Source of the DNA: Chloroflexota bacterium
GTDB lineage: Bacteria; Chloroflexota; UBA11872
Length of the DNA stretch: 64,000 nucleotides
Reading direction: 5' to 3'
NCBI GenBank assembly: GCA_022821645.1
Contig: JAJEDE010000011.1
Location: forward strand, 203,268 to 267,267
In this document: one piece after another, positions 1 to 9,512 of the stretch
Position numbering within the stretch: position 1 is the first letter of the stretch
Layout: each line of letters opens with the position of its first letter
The notes under the pieces: generated by a model
The model's input: only the letters and a program-made list of their open reading frames with translations
Databases searched by the model: none
Told to the model about the DNA's origin: nothing
Translations under genes and position numbers: made by a program

Positions 1-935
1 TCTTGAAGTCTCGAGATGTCCTGTCCCGGCGTAGCCAGTTCAAGGAGGCTGCTGGTTCCCAGTTCCGGCAGCCGACCCGCCAACTCATCCTCGTATGTCG
101 GAGCGTCAACCTGGTAGAGCACCCCGATGGGAATCCGGTCGCCCCACTCAAACGACTTCGCGATCGCCGCCTGCTGCTTGGCCACGATCTCGTCCTGGTT
201 GCTCGGGTCGTGCACCCGACCGTCGAACCCTTCATCCGCGAGCCGATAGGTGCGGCTGTGCCCGATGTCTCTTCCGCGGAAGAAGTCGATCGTCATCAGA
301 TCGTTGTAGATCGGGCAGGGCTGCAGGATGTCGATGAGCGCGGTTCCGCGATGCTGCACGGCCTGCACGATCAGGTCGACGAGGTCCGGCTGCGCCATCG
401 CGTAGCCGCGGGCAATAAACGTATAGCCGGACGCGATAGCCAGCCCAATGGGATTCACGCTCTCCTGGATCGCCGCTTCGGCCATCCCCTTGGTCTTTTG
501 TCCGCGGCGCATGGTTGGAGCCGCTTGCCCCTTGGTCAGGCCGTAGACGCCGTTGTTGTGGACCAGGTAGGCGATGTTGACGTTTCGCCGACCCGAGTTA
601 ACGAAATACCCGGCGCCGATGCCGTAGCCGTCGCCATCACCCCCGGCCACCAGGACCTCGAGGTTTGGGTTGGCCAGTTTGACGCCGGTTGCCACGTTGA
701 GGGCCCGCCCATGCAGGGTGTGGAGGCCGTAGGCGTTGATGTAGTGCGGAATCTTGCCGGAGCAACCGATGCCCGAAATGACCGCGACCTCGTGCGGCGG
801 TCGCCCGAGCTTGGCCAGCGCCTGCTTCACCGCGCTCAGGATCCCAAAGTCGCCGCAGCCGCCGCACCAGTCCGGATGCGAGTCCTCAACCCCAAAGGTC
901 TTGGCCGTCAATCGTTCGGTGTCAGCGACTACCAC
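1..935 (-). CDS. korB: 2-oxoacid:ferredoxin oxidoreductase, beta subunit (3' end outside window)
   Basis: ThDP/4Fe-4S subunit of a 2-oxoacid:ferredoxin oxidoreductase, most likely 2-oxoglutarate:ferredoxin oxidoreductase because sucCD lies just upstream. I translated the minus strand directly. It reads about 311 residues without a stop and runs off the window at position 1. Near the N-terminus is PDWCGGCGDFG, followed by SGIGCSGKIP and later DILQPCPIYN, which supply the four cluster cysteines. The ThDP/Mg motif is GGDGDGYGIG followed by HNNGVYGLTKGQ. The start is GTG at 935, preceded by GGAAGGG about 11 nt upstream. It lies 17 nt after the alpha-subunit stop, so the two are surely cotranscribed. 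The 2-oxoglutarate specificity is inference from context; pyruvate or a branched 2-oxoacid cannot be excluded. Confidence 0.93.
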   Translation of the reverse strand, partial: MVVADTERLTAKTFGVEDSHPDWCGGCGDFGILSAVKQALAKLGRPPHEVAVISGIGCSGKIPHYINAYGLHTLHGRALNVATGVKLANPNLEVLVAGGDGDGYGIGAGYFVNSGRRNVNIAYLVHNNGVYGLTKGQAAPTMRRGQKTKGMAEAAIQESVNPIGLAIASGYTFIARGYAMAQPDLVDLIVQAVQHRGTALIDILQPCPIYNDLMTIDFFRGRDIGHSRTYRLADEGFDGRVHDPSNQDEIVAKQQAAIAKSFEWGDRIPIGVLYQVDAPTYEDELAGRLPELGTSSLLELATPGQDISRLQ

Positions 936-952
936 GGTATTCGTTGCCCTTC

Positions 953-2863
953 CTACGGGTGCGACAGCACCAGCCGGCCGAGGTCGGCTGCCGAGTGCTC
1001 GCATACAGCTTCAACAACTTCGTCCTGAGAGAACGGGCGCCCGTCATACTTCAGGGCCATCCGTTCAAGCTTAATCCCGGTTTGCTCCGCGATCAGCATG
1101 CCCAACTGCCCCATGTAATTGTCTTCGACTAGGACCACCCGGCGGGCGCGGTTCAGCTTCTCGCGCACAACCGAGGCGGGGAACGGTCGCAGCAGCCGAA
1201 TCTGCAGGAAGTTGGCGGAGATGCCATGCTCGGATTCCAGCACCGGCAGGGCGTCCGTGATCGGCCCGCGCGTCGAACCCCAGCCGACAATTGTCACGTC
1301 GGCGTTCTCCGGTCCAACAAGCTCATACTGCCATTCGTCTGGAATCTCGTCGGACGCCAAATCGAGCTTCTGCATGCGCTTCTCCATTTGCGCCATGCGG
1401 TTCTCAACCTGCTCGTCGATTCGTCCGCGCTCCGTATGTTCGTCGCTGGTCGTCACGTACTGTCCACCAGGCGTACCGAAAACCGCGCGCGGGCTGATCC
1501 CGGACTCGGTCAGGCGGTGCCGCCGGTACGGTTCCGAGCCGTTCATCTCCAGCGTCCAGTACTCGCCACGATCGATGGGGAGTCCATCCAGTCCCAGGTC
1601 CTTGAGCGTGACCAGGGAATTCGCAATGAACTTGTCGGCCAGTACCACCACCGGCATTTGGTAGCGGTCCCCCCAGTTGAATGCCATGTGGGTGATGCGC
1701 GCGGCTTCGCGCGCGTCGCCGGGTGCGACGACGATATGGGGAAACTCGCCGTGGGCGGGCTGCAAGGCAAACCGCAGGTCCTGCTGCGACTGGCGCGTGG
1801 GGAGTCCCGTACTCGGCCCACCACGCTGCCAGAGAATGACGACGGGGCCTGCGGCCTCGGTGATCGATGCAAAGCCCAGGCCTTCGGCCATCAGGCTGAA
1901 GCCCGGGCCGGCTGTTGACGTGGCCGCGCGGACGCCGGCGTGGGCCGCTCCCACCGCCATGTTCATCGAAGCTATCTCGTCTTCTGCCTGGAGAACCACG
2001 ATCGGGTACTGGGTCTGCTGGCGTTCCAGCATCACGCTCTCGTCAGACGCGGGGGCGATGGGGTAGTAGGTTTGAAACGCGCAGCCGGCGTGAATTTTCG
2101 CGATCCCAACGGCATCCACACCCTTGATCAGCATGTGGCCGTTGCGCTCGGAGCGTGGCCGCAGCGTGACGTGAAACTCTTCCTTGGCGTACGCACGCCG
2201 CGCCTGCTCGGCCGCGTGCAGTAAGACGTGGCGATTCATCTCCACCATGTCCTGGTGGCGTGCTGGAAGCACCTCCGCCACCAGGGTCACGACGTGACTG
2301 ATGTCAAAGTCCAGCAGGGCGCAACTGGCGCCAATTGGCACCATGTTGCGCATCACGCTGTGGCGCCGGGCGTTGTACGCAACGCCGAGTTCCTCGACCG
2401 ACTCCCGTACCAGGTCGTCGTAGGCAAGGGCAACGAGGTGAATGTCGTCCCGTTCAATCGCCGAATGGTCAGTTTTGGCCTTGGCGTCCAGGATGACCGC
2501 GCCGTCCGGCGCCACCCGGTGCAGGTGGCCGCCATGCCGCTGGTAGTCCTGATACTCCGGTGTTCCAAACAGCGTCTCGGAGTCAAGCGCCAGCAGCAGA
2601 TCCACCTGTTCCACGTGTGAATGGACCGGCGTGTCGCTCGTCCGCACCCGGTACGAAATGTGGCGGCCCATGATGTTCGAGTGGTATTCGATGTTCGAGA
2701 ACACATACAGGCCGGCCCGCGCGCAGGCCTTGGCAAAGACCTCCGCCGAACTATTGACGCCGCCGGTGAGCGCAGGACCGCCAATCATCCACGAGAGAGC
2801 GTTTTCCTTCATCGCGTCGTCGCCTGCCAGTGTCCAGTTGGACTGCCCGTGGCGGGCGACCAA
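953..2863 (-). CDS. korA: 2-oxoacid:acceptor oxidoreductase, fused gamma-alpha subunit
   Basis: Partner of the beta subunit downstream; together they oxidatively decarboxylate a 2-oxoacid to its acyl-CoA and reduce ferredoxin. The N-terminal ~200 residues are the gamma domain (WMIGGPALTGGVNSSAEVF, then SNIEYHSNIMGRH). The alpha (pyrimidine-binding) domain begins near GCAFQTYYPIAPASDE, and domain II occupies the C-terminus. At 636 residues it has the usual length of the fused KorA form. Start choice is uncertain. TTG at 2863 has a strong but close GGAGG four bases upstream. An in-frame ATG at 2812 (MKENALSW) is nearer the conserved domain. The gap to sucD is 57 nt, consistent with one operon. 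Confidence 0.93.
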   Translation of the reverse strand: MVARHGQSNWTLAGDDAMKENALSWMIGGPALTGGVNSSAEVFAKACARAGLYVFSNIEYHSNIMGRHISYRVRTSDTPVHSHVEQVDLLLALDSETLFGTPEYQDYQRHGGHLHRVAPDGAVILDAKAKTDHSAIERDDIHLVALAYDDLVRESVEELGVAYNARRHSVMRNMVPIGASCALLDFDISHVVTLVAEVLPARHQDMVEMNRHVLLHAAEQARRAYAKEEFHVTLRPRSERNGHMLIKGVDAVGIAKIHAGCAFQTYYPIAPASDESVMLERQQTQYPIVVLQAEDEIASMNMAVGAAHAGVRAATSTAGPGFSLMAEGLGFASITEAAGPVVILWQRGGPSTGLPTRQSQQDLRFALQPAHGEFPHIVVAPGDAREAARITHMAFNWGDRYQMPVVVLADKFIANSLVTLKDLGLDGLPIDRGEYWTLEMNGSEPYRRHRLTESGISPRAVFGTPGGQYVTTSDEHTERGRIDEQVENRMAQMEKRMQKLDLASDEIPDEWQYELVGPENADVTIVGWGSTRGPITDALPVLESEHGISANFLQIRLLRPFPASVVREKLNRARRVVLVEDNYMGQLGMLIAEQTGIKLERMALKYDGRPFSQDEVVEAVCEHSAADLGRLVLSHP

Positions 2864-2920
2864 ATCTCCTCCAAGCGCTTCGTTATTCCGTCCATTATCA
2901 CCAGCCGGACACTCTCCTAC

Positions 2921-3802
2921 CTATTGCAGTCGGTCTACCAGCAAGCGGGCGGCGTGCTCCGGCGTCTCGCCAACCAGCACACCAGCCGCGCGCAGCGCGG
3001 TTTCTTTCGCGGTCGCACTGCCGGACGTGCCTGACACGATGGCGCCCGCGTGCCCCATCCGGCGTTCGGGGGGCGCGGTTTTTCCGGCAATGAATGCTGT
3101 AACGGGCTTCGTCATTTGCTCCTGAATATACGTTGCCGCCCGTTCTTCGTCGTCACCGCCGATTTCACCCAACAAGACTACTCCATGAGTCTCGGGATCC
3201 GTCTCAAACATCGACAGTACATCGATGAAGCGTGTCCCGATGATGGGATCGCCGCCGATCCCAACTGTAGTGGTCTGCCCGGCGCCCAGATCGGTCAGGT
3301 GCTGAACCACCTCGTAGGTGAGCGTTCCGCTGCGACTTACGACGCCTACGTGTCCCGGTGAGTGTACTGCCCAGGGCATTACCCCAACCTTAACGCCGTC
3401 CCCTGGCGTGGTGACACCCGGACAGTTCGGCCCGATCAGATGCGAACCGGCCGCACGAACCCTCGGCATGACTCGAAGCATGTCCAGGACGGGAATGCCC
3501 TCGGTCAGACAGACAATGACGTCCAGACCCGCAGCCGCGTCTTCAAGAATGGCGTCCGCGGCGAAGGCGGCCGGTACGAAAATGCATGCGACGTTGGCGC
3601 CGGTTTCCTGTGTGGCCTCTACGACCGTATTGAAGACGGGCACGTCCTCTAGGCCTTCCACCGCTGCGCCCGCGCGACCCGGTGTGACCCCGGCCACAAC
3701 CTGCGTGCCTGCTTCTCGCATCAGCCGGGTGTGAAACGATCCCTGGCTCCCGGTCATGCCCTGCACGACGAGCCGCGTGCTTCCGTCAAGCAGAATGCTC
3801 AT
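2921..3802 (-). CDS. sucD: Succinate-CoA ligase (ADP/GDP-forming), alpha subunit
   Basis: Interconverts succinyl-CoA and succinate with substrate-level phosphorylation, forming a heteromer with SucC. The 293-residue length is standard. The N-terminus has the CoA-binding Rossmann motif [20 protein letters not shown]. The C-terminal half has [14 protein letters not shown], whose His is the phosphorylated catalytic residue. The start ATG overlaps the sucC stop by 4 nt, so translation is probably coupled. Followed by korAB, it gives the 2-oxoglutarate to succinate segment of the TCA cycle in one transcription unit. The reductive direction is also possible with a ferredoxin-dependent KorAB. Confidence 0.96.
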   Translation of the reverse strand: MSILLDGSTRLVVQGMTGSQGSFHTRLMREAGTQVVAGVTPGRAGAAVEGLEDVPVFNTVVEATQETGANVACIFVPAAFAADAILEDAAAGLDVIVCLTEGIPVLDMLRVMPRVRAAGSHLIGPNCPGVTTPGDGVKVGVMPWAVHSPGHVGVVSRSGTLTYEVVQHLTDLGAGQTTTVGIGGDPIIGTRFIDVLSMFETDPETHGVVLLGEIGGDDEERAATYIQEQMTKPVTAFIAGKTAPPERRMGHAGAIVSGTSGSATAKETALRAAGVLVGETPEHAARLLVDRLQ

Positions 3803-4929
3803 CGCGCCGCCTCAACGACTTGCGCGGCTGCTGAGTCCATCGAGCGTTCCGCGCCGATCCCGGCGCCTTCCAGCAGTTCCAGGGCCTCGGCCTCGCGCGT
3901 GCCGGCGACTCGAACCACCAGCGGAACCTCCTGCGTCAGGCGTTCGCGGGCGGCAATAACCCCGGCCGCCACGTCGTCGGCCCGCGTGATGCCGGCAAAA
4001 ATGTTCACCAGCACCGCGCGCACGTTGGGATCTTCAAGAATGAGCTCGAACGCGGTTGTGATCTTCTCCACGCCGGCGCCGCCGCCCACGTCCAGGAAAT
4101 TGGCCGGCTCCCCGCCGTAGTGCTTGATCACGTCCATCGTGGCCATGGCAAGCCCGGCGCCATTGACCATGCAGCCGATCGTGCCGTCCAGCTTGATGTA
4201 GCTCAGCCCGGCGGCCCGTGCGCGTTGCTCGGCCTCGCTCTCCTCGTGCGGGTCGCGGAGTTGCTCGATCTCCCCCTGACGGCCCAGCGCGTTGTCGTCG
4301 ATGTTCAGCTTGGCGTCGATGGCTTGCAGATCGCCGGCGTCGTCGACCACCAGCGGATTGACCTCGGCGAGGGAAGCGTCGACGTCGACAAAGGCCTCCA
4401 CGAGCCCCTGGGCGATGCCCACGAACTGACGAACCTGCGAGCCGCTCAGCCCGAGCGCGAATCCAAGTTGCCGGGCTTCCCAGTCGGCCAGTCCGGCCAG
4501 CGGGTCCACGTTCACTCGGAGGATTGCGGACGGGTTCGTCGCCGCCACCTCCTCAATGTCGACGCCGCCCTCGGCACTGGCCATCAGCACCAGCGACTGG
4601 GCCGTCCGATCAATCACCACGCCCAGATATAGCTCGCGAGCGATGTCCACGGCTGGCGCAACAAGCACTCGGCGAACAGGCTCACCGCCAATGTTCAAGG
4701 CGAGGATGTGTGTCGCTGCCTCGGCGGCTTCCTCGAGTGAGTAGACCAGCTTCACGCCCCCGGCCTTGCCGCGTCCACCGGCAAGCACCTGAGCTTTGAT
4801 GACAACAGGACATCCAAAGGCACTCGCCGCCTGCGCGACGTCGTCGGCCGTCGCGGCCACACGCCAGTCCGGGACAGGCAGGCCGTGGCGCCGGAAGATC
4901 TCGCGGGCGTCGCATTCGTGGACCTTCAT
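3799..4929 (-). CDS. sucC: Succinate-CoA ligase (ADP/GDP-forming), beta subunit
   Basis: Nucleotide- and succinate-binding subunit of succinyl-CoA synthetase. The 376-residue protein starts [20 protein letters not shown], the typical SucC N-terminus, and has the ATP-grasp signature [17 protein letters not shown] near residues 45-60. The C-terminal CoA-ligase domain includes [18 protein letters not shown] and DVGGGA, followed by NIFAGITR. It overlaps sucD by 4 nt and lies 45 nt after ndk. Whether ATP or GTP is preferred cannot be read from the sequence. Confidence 0.96.
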   Translation of the reverse strand: MKVHECDAREIFRRHGLPVPDWRVAATADDVAQAASAFGCPVVIKAQVLAGGRGKAGGVKLVYSLEEAAEAATHILALNIGGEPVRRVLVAPAVDIARELYLGVVIDRTAQSLVLMASAEGGVDIEEVAATNPSAILRVNVDPLAGLADWEARQLGFALGLSGSQVRQFVGIAQGLVEAFVDVDASLAEVNPLVVDDAGDLQAIDAKLNIDDNALGRQGEIEQLRDPHEESEAEQRARAAGLSYIKLDGTIGCMVNGAGLAMATMDVIKHYGGEPANFLDVGGGAGVEKITTAFELILEDPNVRAVLVNIFAGITRADDVAAGVIAARERLTQEVPLVVRVAGTREAEALELLEGAGIGAERSMDSAAAQVVEAAR

Positions 4930-4974
4930 GCGTTGCCCGGAGCCAACGACCTTGGAGACGCCGGGATTGCTCGC

Positions 4975-5430
4975 TCAGTCCGACTCATACACCCAGCGAT
5001 CAAGCGGCCGCTCGTAGTCCAGCACTTCGTGAGCTTCGAACCAGTGCGCAATCTCTCGGGCCGCGGTTTCCGGTGAGTCGGAGGCGTGAACGAGGTTACG
5101 AAGACCCGCCAGCGCTAAATCCCCTCGAATCGTGCCCGCCGCGGCCTCATGCGGCCGGGTCGATCCCACCATCGCCCGCACAACCGAAATAGCCTCCGGT
5201 CCTTCCAGCACCACGGCCACGACCGGTCCGCTCTGCAGGTGGGCAACAAGGCCGTCGAAGAAGAACTTTCCCTCGTGCTCGGCGTAGTGTTGGCTCGCCT
5301 GCTCAGCGCTCGCAGCCACCAGCTTCAGCCCAATCAACCGCAGCCCGCGCTGTTCGAACCGCTGCAGAATCTGCATCGCGATCGCGCGCTGCAGCGCGTC
5401 GGGCTTGAGCAGGACTAGCGTCCGTTCCAT
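4975..5430 (-). CDS. ndk: Nucleoside diphosphate kinase
   Basis: Transfers the gamma phosphate between nucleoside tri- and diphosphates through a phospho-His. The chosen ATG at 5430 gives a 151-residue protein beginning MERTLVLLKPDALQR, which is the family N-terminus. It is preceded by an AGGAGGG box 7 nt upstream. An in-frame upstream extension to 5475 overlaps the preceding gene and is not supported. The active-site segment reads NLVHASDSPETAAREI: the catalytic His is kept and the usual Gly after it is Ala. It sits directly upstream of sucCD, so it can recycle the nucleotide product of succinyl-CoA synthetase. Confidence 0.95.
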   Translation of the reverse strand: MERTLVLLKPDALQRAIAMQILQRFEQRGLRLIGLKLVAASAEQASQHYAEHEGKFFFDGLVAHLQSGPVVAVVLEGPEAISVVRAMVGSTRPHEAAAGTIRGDLALAGLRNLVHASDSPETAAREIAHWFEAHEVLDYERPLDRWVYESD

Positions 5431-5458
5431 TCGGTTTCCCTCCTGTGGACGCCCATCC

Positions 5459-5806
5459 TCAGGCGTCAGGTTCATCGTTCGCCGCGAGCAGGCTGGTCAA
5501 GCCGTCGCGCACGCTGTCCACATCCAGGTCCAGTCCGCCGATTACGACGGTCTGCCATTGTCCCCACCGCATGGCTAGACATTGGGTGTCCTCGGTCAAA
5601 AACCAGATCTCCGCGATCTGCCCCAGTCCCATCGTCTCAACCGCTTGCTCCATCGTTCCGATACTGGCAGAGAGCAGTCCGGGGCCAATAGACCCGCCAC
5701 GTCCCCCAAGATCGCCGGTCGGTATCTCGCCAATCTTCCAGACGGCGGCGCCGGAAACGCCGGGCAGGCGCTGGATTCCCGCGTGCAGGTCGGCGGCGGA
5801 GGTCAC
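5459..5806 (-). CDS. Roadblock/LC7-like domain protein
   Basis: Small 115-residue protein with the alternating sheet/helix pattern of the roadblock/LC7 fold: LHAGIQRLPGVSGAAVWKIG at the start, then SIGTMEQAVETMGLGQIAEIW, and a hydrophobic strand WQTVVIGGLDLDVD. Family members such as MglB regulate small Ras-like GTPases or act as scaffolds. The start is GTG at 5806, overlapping the TGA of the upstream TPR gene as GTGA, so the two are translationally coupled and probably act together. No GTPase gene is visible in the window. The family call rests on pattern and length, not on a database match. Confidence 0.72.
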   Translation of the reverse strand: MTSAADLHAGIQRLPGVSGAAVWKIGEIPTGDLGGRGGSIGPGLLSASIGTMEQAVETMGLGQIAEIWFLTEDTQCLAMRWGQWQTVVIGGLDLDVDSVRDGLTSLLAANDEPDA

Positions 5807-7185
5807 TCCGTCGATCCGCCTGCGACATTCGCCGCCCGCAGATAGGCGTCCGCGGCTGCCTGGGGACGGCCGGTCTGCATGTAGTGATCGCCCAAGAGCT
5901 TCCAGGCCGAACCCCGCAGCTCCCGGTGCGCCACGGCTTCCAGGAGCAGTCCGTCGACACGTGAAACGTCGGGGTCGTTCCCCGTGACGATGTCGGTCAA
6001 CATGCGCTCGGCTTCCGTCCATTCTGAGTTCTCGATCAAGTGCCGCGCCCAGTCAAATGTGGAGAAGGACGCACCCTCGGTGGGCTCCTCCTGACTCGCA
6101 ACGGGCCCTGCCGCCGCGTCCGGCGTTCCCGACTCCCCGGCAGATTCGTCAAGCCGCAACTGCTCGGGCGAAACAGCAGCGTCGTGACCCGCGGCAGGCA
6201 AGCCACTGTCCGGGTCTCCAGGAGCTTCAGCGTCTGCCGGCCCCTCCGCCGTTCGCGAAGGCTGGGCCATGACGGCGGATTCCCCCGGCGCCTCGGCCTG
6301 TTCTTCCCTACCGTCGTCTATCTGAACTTCCGCCGGCCCCGGATCGGAGTCCGGCGAAGCTGCGTGAGCCTCATCGACTGACGACGGACCGGCGTCCGAC
6401 TCGAGCGTCCCATTCGACGGCTTGATAAGTTCCGGTGGCAAGTCGACATCGACCATCTCAGGCAGCACAAGGCGATGAACTTCTAGCGTGCCCAGCAATT
6501 CCCGTGCTTCCCGAAACTCCGGGTCGACGCGACCGATCCGATCCAGGAGTTCCTGACCCTCGGCCGTGCGCCCTCGCTCCGAGAGGATGTGGGCACGCAT
6601 CACGGCAGCGCGGACGCACTCCTCCGCCTGATCGGCGACGACTCGGCACTCAGCTTCGCAAGCCCGCAGCCGCCCAAGCCGCCACAACGCTTCAGCCAGC
6701 GTGAGGCGGACGTCAACGCGCTCTGGACTTTCGCTCACGGCCACGCGCGCGTGGCGCTCCGCCAGGTCTGGCCAACCGCAGTTGAGATGAACGCGTGCCA
6801 GAACCGCGGCGCTCGTGTCCAGGGAGTCAGGCTCGACATTCAGGATCTCGAGAGCGGAGTCCAGCACCGCCGGATCGTTCGGAATCAGTTCCACCGCCTG
6901 TCGTGCAGCCATGCGAGCTCGGTCGGTATCTCCTCGACGTTGAAACACACGTGCCTGCGCGGCACGGGCTTCCGCGTTTGACGGCTCCGCGGAGGTCACG
7001 GCACGCAGGTCATCCAGCGCGGCATCGCTGGCATTTGTCTCTTCGGCGAGCAGTGCGCGCAGTAACCGCGCGGGCGGGTAGCTGGCAAACTCGGCCAGGA
7101 GGCGATCGGCAATCGAACCGGCCAGCTCAGAGTCGCCGTCAGCCAGCGCCTGTCGCGCCAGATCCGCCGCTTCGCTTGGCCGCAT
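5803..7185 (-). CDS. Tetratricopeptide repeat protein with acidic linker
   Basis: About 460 residues. The N-terminal ~230 residues are helical TPR-type repeats rich in Ala/Leu/Arg (for example the ARAAQARVFQRRGDTDRARM and LAEALWRLGRLRACEAEC segments). A low-complexity linker rich in Asp, Glu, Pro and Ala follows over roughly residues 255-370. The protein ends in another helical repeat pair (WARHLIENSEWTEAERML, LLGDHYMQTGRPQAAADAYL). There is no signal peptide, so it is probably a cytoplasmic scaffold. ATG at 7185 is one base past the end of the M16 gene; GTG at 7197 is an alternative. It overlaps the roadblock gene downstream, which is the only clue to a partner. Confidence 0.85.
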   Translation of the reverse strand: MRPSEAADLARQALADGDSELAGSIADRLLAEFASYPPARLLRALLAEETNASDAALDDLRAVTSAEPSNAEARAAQARVFQRRGDTDRARMAARQAVELIPNDPAVLDSALEILNVEPDSLDTSAAVLARVHLNCGWPDLAERHARVAVSESPERVDVRLTLAEALWRLGRLRACEAECRVVADQAEECVRAAVMRAHILSERGRTAEGQELLDRIGRVDPEFREARELLGTLEVHRLVLPEMVDVDLPPELIKPSNGTLESDAGPSSVDEAHAASPDSDPGPAEVQIDDGREEQAEAPGESAVMAQPSRTAEGPADAEAPGDPDSGLPAAGHDAAVSPEQLRLDESAGESGTPDAAAGPVASQEEPTEGASFSTFDWARHLIENSEWTEAERMLTDIVTGNDPDVSRVDGLLLEAVAHRELRGSAWKLLGDHYMQTGRPQAAADAYLRAANVAGGSTE

Positions 7186-7186
7186 G

Positions 7187-8476
7187 TCAACCAACACCCG
7201 TCAGCATCAGCGCGGTGGGAATCTCAACGCTGGCATCGACTGGGCCCGCAACCGCGATCACCGGCCAGTCAGGCACCAAGCAAGCGCGGGCGGCGGCGTT
7301 CACGTCGTCGTGCGTCAGGCCGCGAAAACGCCGAATCAGTGCATCGGGAGCGAGCGGGGTGGACTCCAGCGCGTGTTCGCGGGCGTACCAGGCGGCCAAG
7401 ACTGCCGAGTCTTCCAGCGACCGCACCATGCCTCCGATGGCATATGCCTGCGCTCGCTCAAACTCTTCCACTGTTACGCCGCGTTCAATCACCCCGGAAA
7501 GCTCGCCGAGAACAATCGTAATGGCCTTCGTCAGCAAGTCCGGGTCCGTGGCCCCGTCAATCGCGAGAACGCCCTGGTCGCCGCAGTACCCAACATCGGC
7601 GCCGATGTCATATGCCAGGCCGTGTCGCTCACGGAGTTCCAATACCAGCCTGGCGCCAAAGCCGGCGCCCAGCACGGCGCCCAGCAACTCCAGCGCGTAG
7701 CGGTCACGGCTTGACCGACCGGGTGTGAATCCGGCAATGGAAAAGTACGCCTGCTCGGCCTCGCGCCGAATAATCTGAATTCTGTCGGCTGACTGACCGT
7801 TCGTATGGACTTCGGGATAGAGTTCGCGCGACCCGGCCGGCGCCGTGCCAAACGCGTCGGCGAGCAGGTCCAACGCCATCGCCGGATCGAGCGCCCCCGC
7901 TACGCTCACGATCGTGTTGCGGCCGGCAAACATCGCGGCGGCTCGCTGAAGCAGGGCGTCACGGGTCAGGGAACTCACGGTTGCCGTCGTTCCGGCGACT
8001 TCACGCCCAAAGGGATGCTTGGGCCAAAGTGCGGCCAGCACGGCTCGACGAGCAGACTCCTCCGGAAGATCGTCAAGCAACGCCAATTCGTCGAGAATGA
8101 CCGTGCGCTCCTTTTCAATGTCTTCCGGATCCATCGCCGGCTCATGCACCATCTGCGCCACAATCCGGAGCGCGTCGGGCCAAGCCTCGGCTGGAACCTT
8201 GGCGCCGACGACGGTCAGTTCCGGTTCAGTTGCCGCATTGATCTGCCCGCCCAGACGTTCGATCGCGCAGGCAAATGCGCCAGGTTCGTGCGAGCGGTTG
8301 CGAAACAGCATGTGCTCAACGAAGTGCGTCACACCACTTAACTCGCCCGGCTCGCTCCCCGAGCCAATGCGCGAGGCTACGTGCAAGCTGACCGCCGCCG
8401 TGTGCGGCACAGCAGTTGCAATGAGATGGGCGCCGTTAGGCAGCGCACGCTGTACAGCCATGGACGCGGCAATCAT
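7187..8476 (-). CDS. M16 family zinc metallopeptidase
   Basis: Predicted zinc peptidase of the insulinase/processing-peptidase family, 429 residues. The inverted zinc motif HxxEH is HFVEH at residues 51-55, followed by MLFRN. The downstream Glu ligand lies in the segment DIEKERTVILDELA. The second M16 half-domain starts around residue 215 and contains the RHGLAYDIGADVGY-type segment. Such half-length proteins normally work as dimers, either homodimeric or with an inactive partner; no second M16 gene is nearby. No signal peptide is evident. The stop lies one base before the TPR start, so both are in the same operon. Confidence 0.93.
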   Translation of the reverse strand: MIAASMAVQRALPNGAHLIATAVPHTAAVSLHVASRIGSGSEPGELSGVTHFVEHMLFRNRSHEPGAFACAIERLGGQINAATEPELTVVGAKVPAEAWPDALRIVAQMVHEPAMDPEDIEKERTVILDELALLDDLPEESARRAVLAALWPKHPFGREVAGTTATVSSLTRDALLQRAAAMFAGRNTIVSVAGALDPAMALDLLADAFGTAPAGSRELYPEVHTNGQSADRIQIIRREAEQAYFSIAGFTPGRSSRDRYALELLGAVLGAGFGARLVLELRERHGLAYDIGADVGYCGDQGVLAIDGATDPDLLTKAITIVLGELSGVIERGVTVEEFERAQAYAIGGMVRSLEDSAVLAAWYAREHALESTPLAPDALIRRFRGLTHDDVNAAARACLVPDWPVIAVAGPVDASVEIPTALMLTGVG

Positions 8477-8507
8477 CGAGGCGGTAGCTGGCCGGATGGC
8501 CGAGCCG

Positions 8508-8636
8508 CTATGGCTGCTGACGCGTCCGTCGGCGAGAAGGCGAGTTTTCTGCTTCGCGTTCGGCCTTGCGGCGCACTCGATCGCGTTTCTTTGTGCGACG
8601 GTGCTTGCGCCAGGCCACGCGCTTACGCTTATTCAA
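8508..8636 (-). CDS. Possible very small, strongly basic protein
   Basis: A short minus-strand frame ends 31 nt before the M16 gene and encodes about 42 residues of Arg/Lys-rich sequence (LNKRKRVAWRKHRRTKKR...). This resembles tiny ribosome-associated basic proteins such as the bacterial COX24/AURKAIP1-like or bTHX types, but I cannot assign it. The start is unclear. TTG at 8636 is the last candidate before the basic stretch and lacks a Shine-Dalgarno. The frame stays open further upstream without an ATG. Position and composition make it plausible as first gene of the operon, but it may be spurious. Confidence 0.33.
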   Translation of the reverse strand: MNKRKRVAWRKHRRTKKRDRVRRKAEREAENSPSRRRTRQQP

Positions 8637-8741
8637 AGGAGGCGTACGCCCAGTTCTGAGTAACCACAGGTTTCGAGAAATGATAACAGGAACGCCGATT
8701 AGCTCTGCTACGCTGCCGCCCCGAAGGAGCAGGGCCCAACC

Positions 8742-9512
8742 ATGAAACTGTCCGCGCAGGTACGACTCGCTCCGGGTAACTCGGTCGCCGAGCAGATCGA
8801 CTGTCTGGCCGCGGCCGGATTCGAGGCCGTCGAAATCCACAGCGACGCCGTCGATCACGTCGCGGAGTACCGCGGTGCCCTTGCGGCGGCTGGAATCCCC
8901 GCCATGAGCATGTGCCCGGCCGGTCGCGGCCTGGACCTGGTGGAGGACGAGTACTCCCAGCGCCGCCGCATCGATCAAACCCGACGAGCCCTCGACGCCT
9001 GCCGCGAACTGGGCGTAACGGCACTGATTTCCGTACCCGTACGCGGCTCGCTCCCGGATGGCATCGTCGCGCAGGACCAGGCGGATAGTTACGTGCGGGC
9101 CTTGGAGCAGTTAGCGCCGCACGCGGAGTCCGCCGGCGTCACCATCACGGTCGAGCCGCTCAACCGTTACGAAATGCACCTGATCAACACGCTGGCGGAC
9201 GGCATCGCCATCGCCCAGCGCGTTGGCAGCCCGCGCGTGAAGGTCCTGGCCGACGTATTCCACATGAGCATCGAGGAAGACAACATTGCCGCCAGCATTC
9301 GTGCGGCCGGCGACTGGATCGGACACGTGCATTTCGCGGACAACCAGCGATCGCACCCCGGAACCGGCTCGCTCGACTTCGCCGCAGTTTACGCCGCGCT
9401 ACGCGACATCGGCTACACCGGATCAACAGCCTTGGAGTGCCGCATGCGCGGTGACCCGGCCGAAGCCTTGCACCAGTGCGCCGCATACCTGCGCGCGGCG
9501 CGCGGCTCATAG
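8742..9512 (+). CDS. Sugar isomerase/epimerase, hydroxypyruvate-isomerase-like TIM barrel
   Basis: 256-residue xylose-isomerase-like TIM barrel protein. Metal-binding positions expected in this fold are visible: Glu in TVEPLNRYEMHLINT, Asp/His in LADVFHMSIEED, His in GHVHFADNQRSHPGTG, and Glu in ALECRMRGD. The order matches hydroxypyruvate isomerase and D-tagatose/psicose 3-epimerase relatives, and the exact substrate is unknown. The ATG is preceded by GAAGGAG about 12 nt upstream. Its stop abuts the ATG of the next gene (rfaE1), so the isomerase and the heptose kinase are cotranscribed. A role in supplying a sugar phosphate for that pathway is only inference. Confidence 0.85.
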   Translation: MKLSAQVRLAPGNSVAEQIDCLAAAGFEAVEIHSDAVDHVAEYRGALAAAGIPAMSMCPAGRGLDLVEDEYSQRRRIDQTRRALDACRELGVTALISVPVRGSLPDGIVAQDQADSYVRALEQLAPHAESAGVTITVEPLNRYEMHLINTLADGIAIAQRVGSPRVKVLADVFHMSIEEDNIAASIRAAGDWIGHVHFADNQRSHPGTGSLDFAAVYAALRDIGYTGSTALECRMRGDPAEALHQCAAYLRAARGS

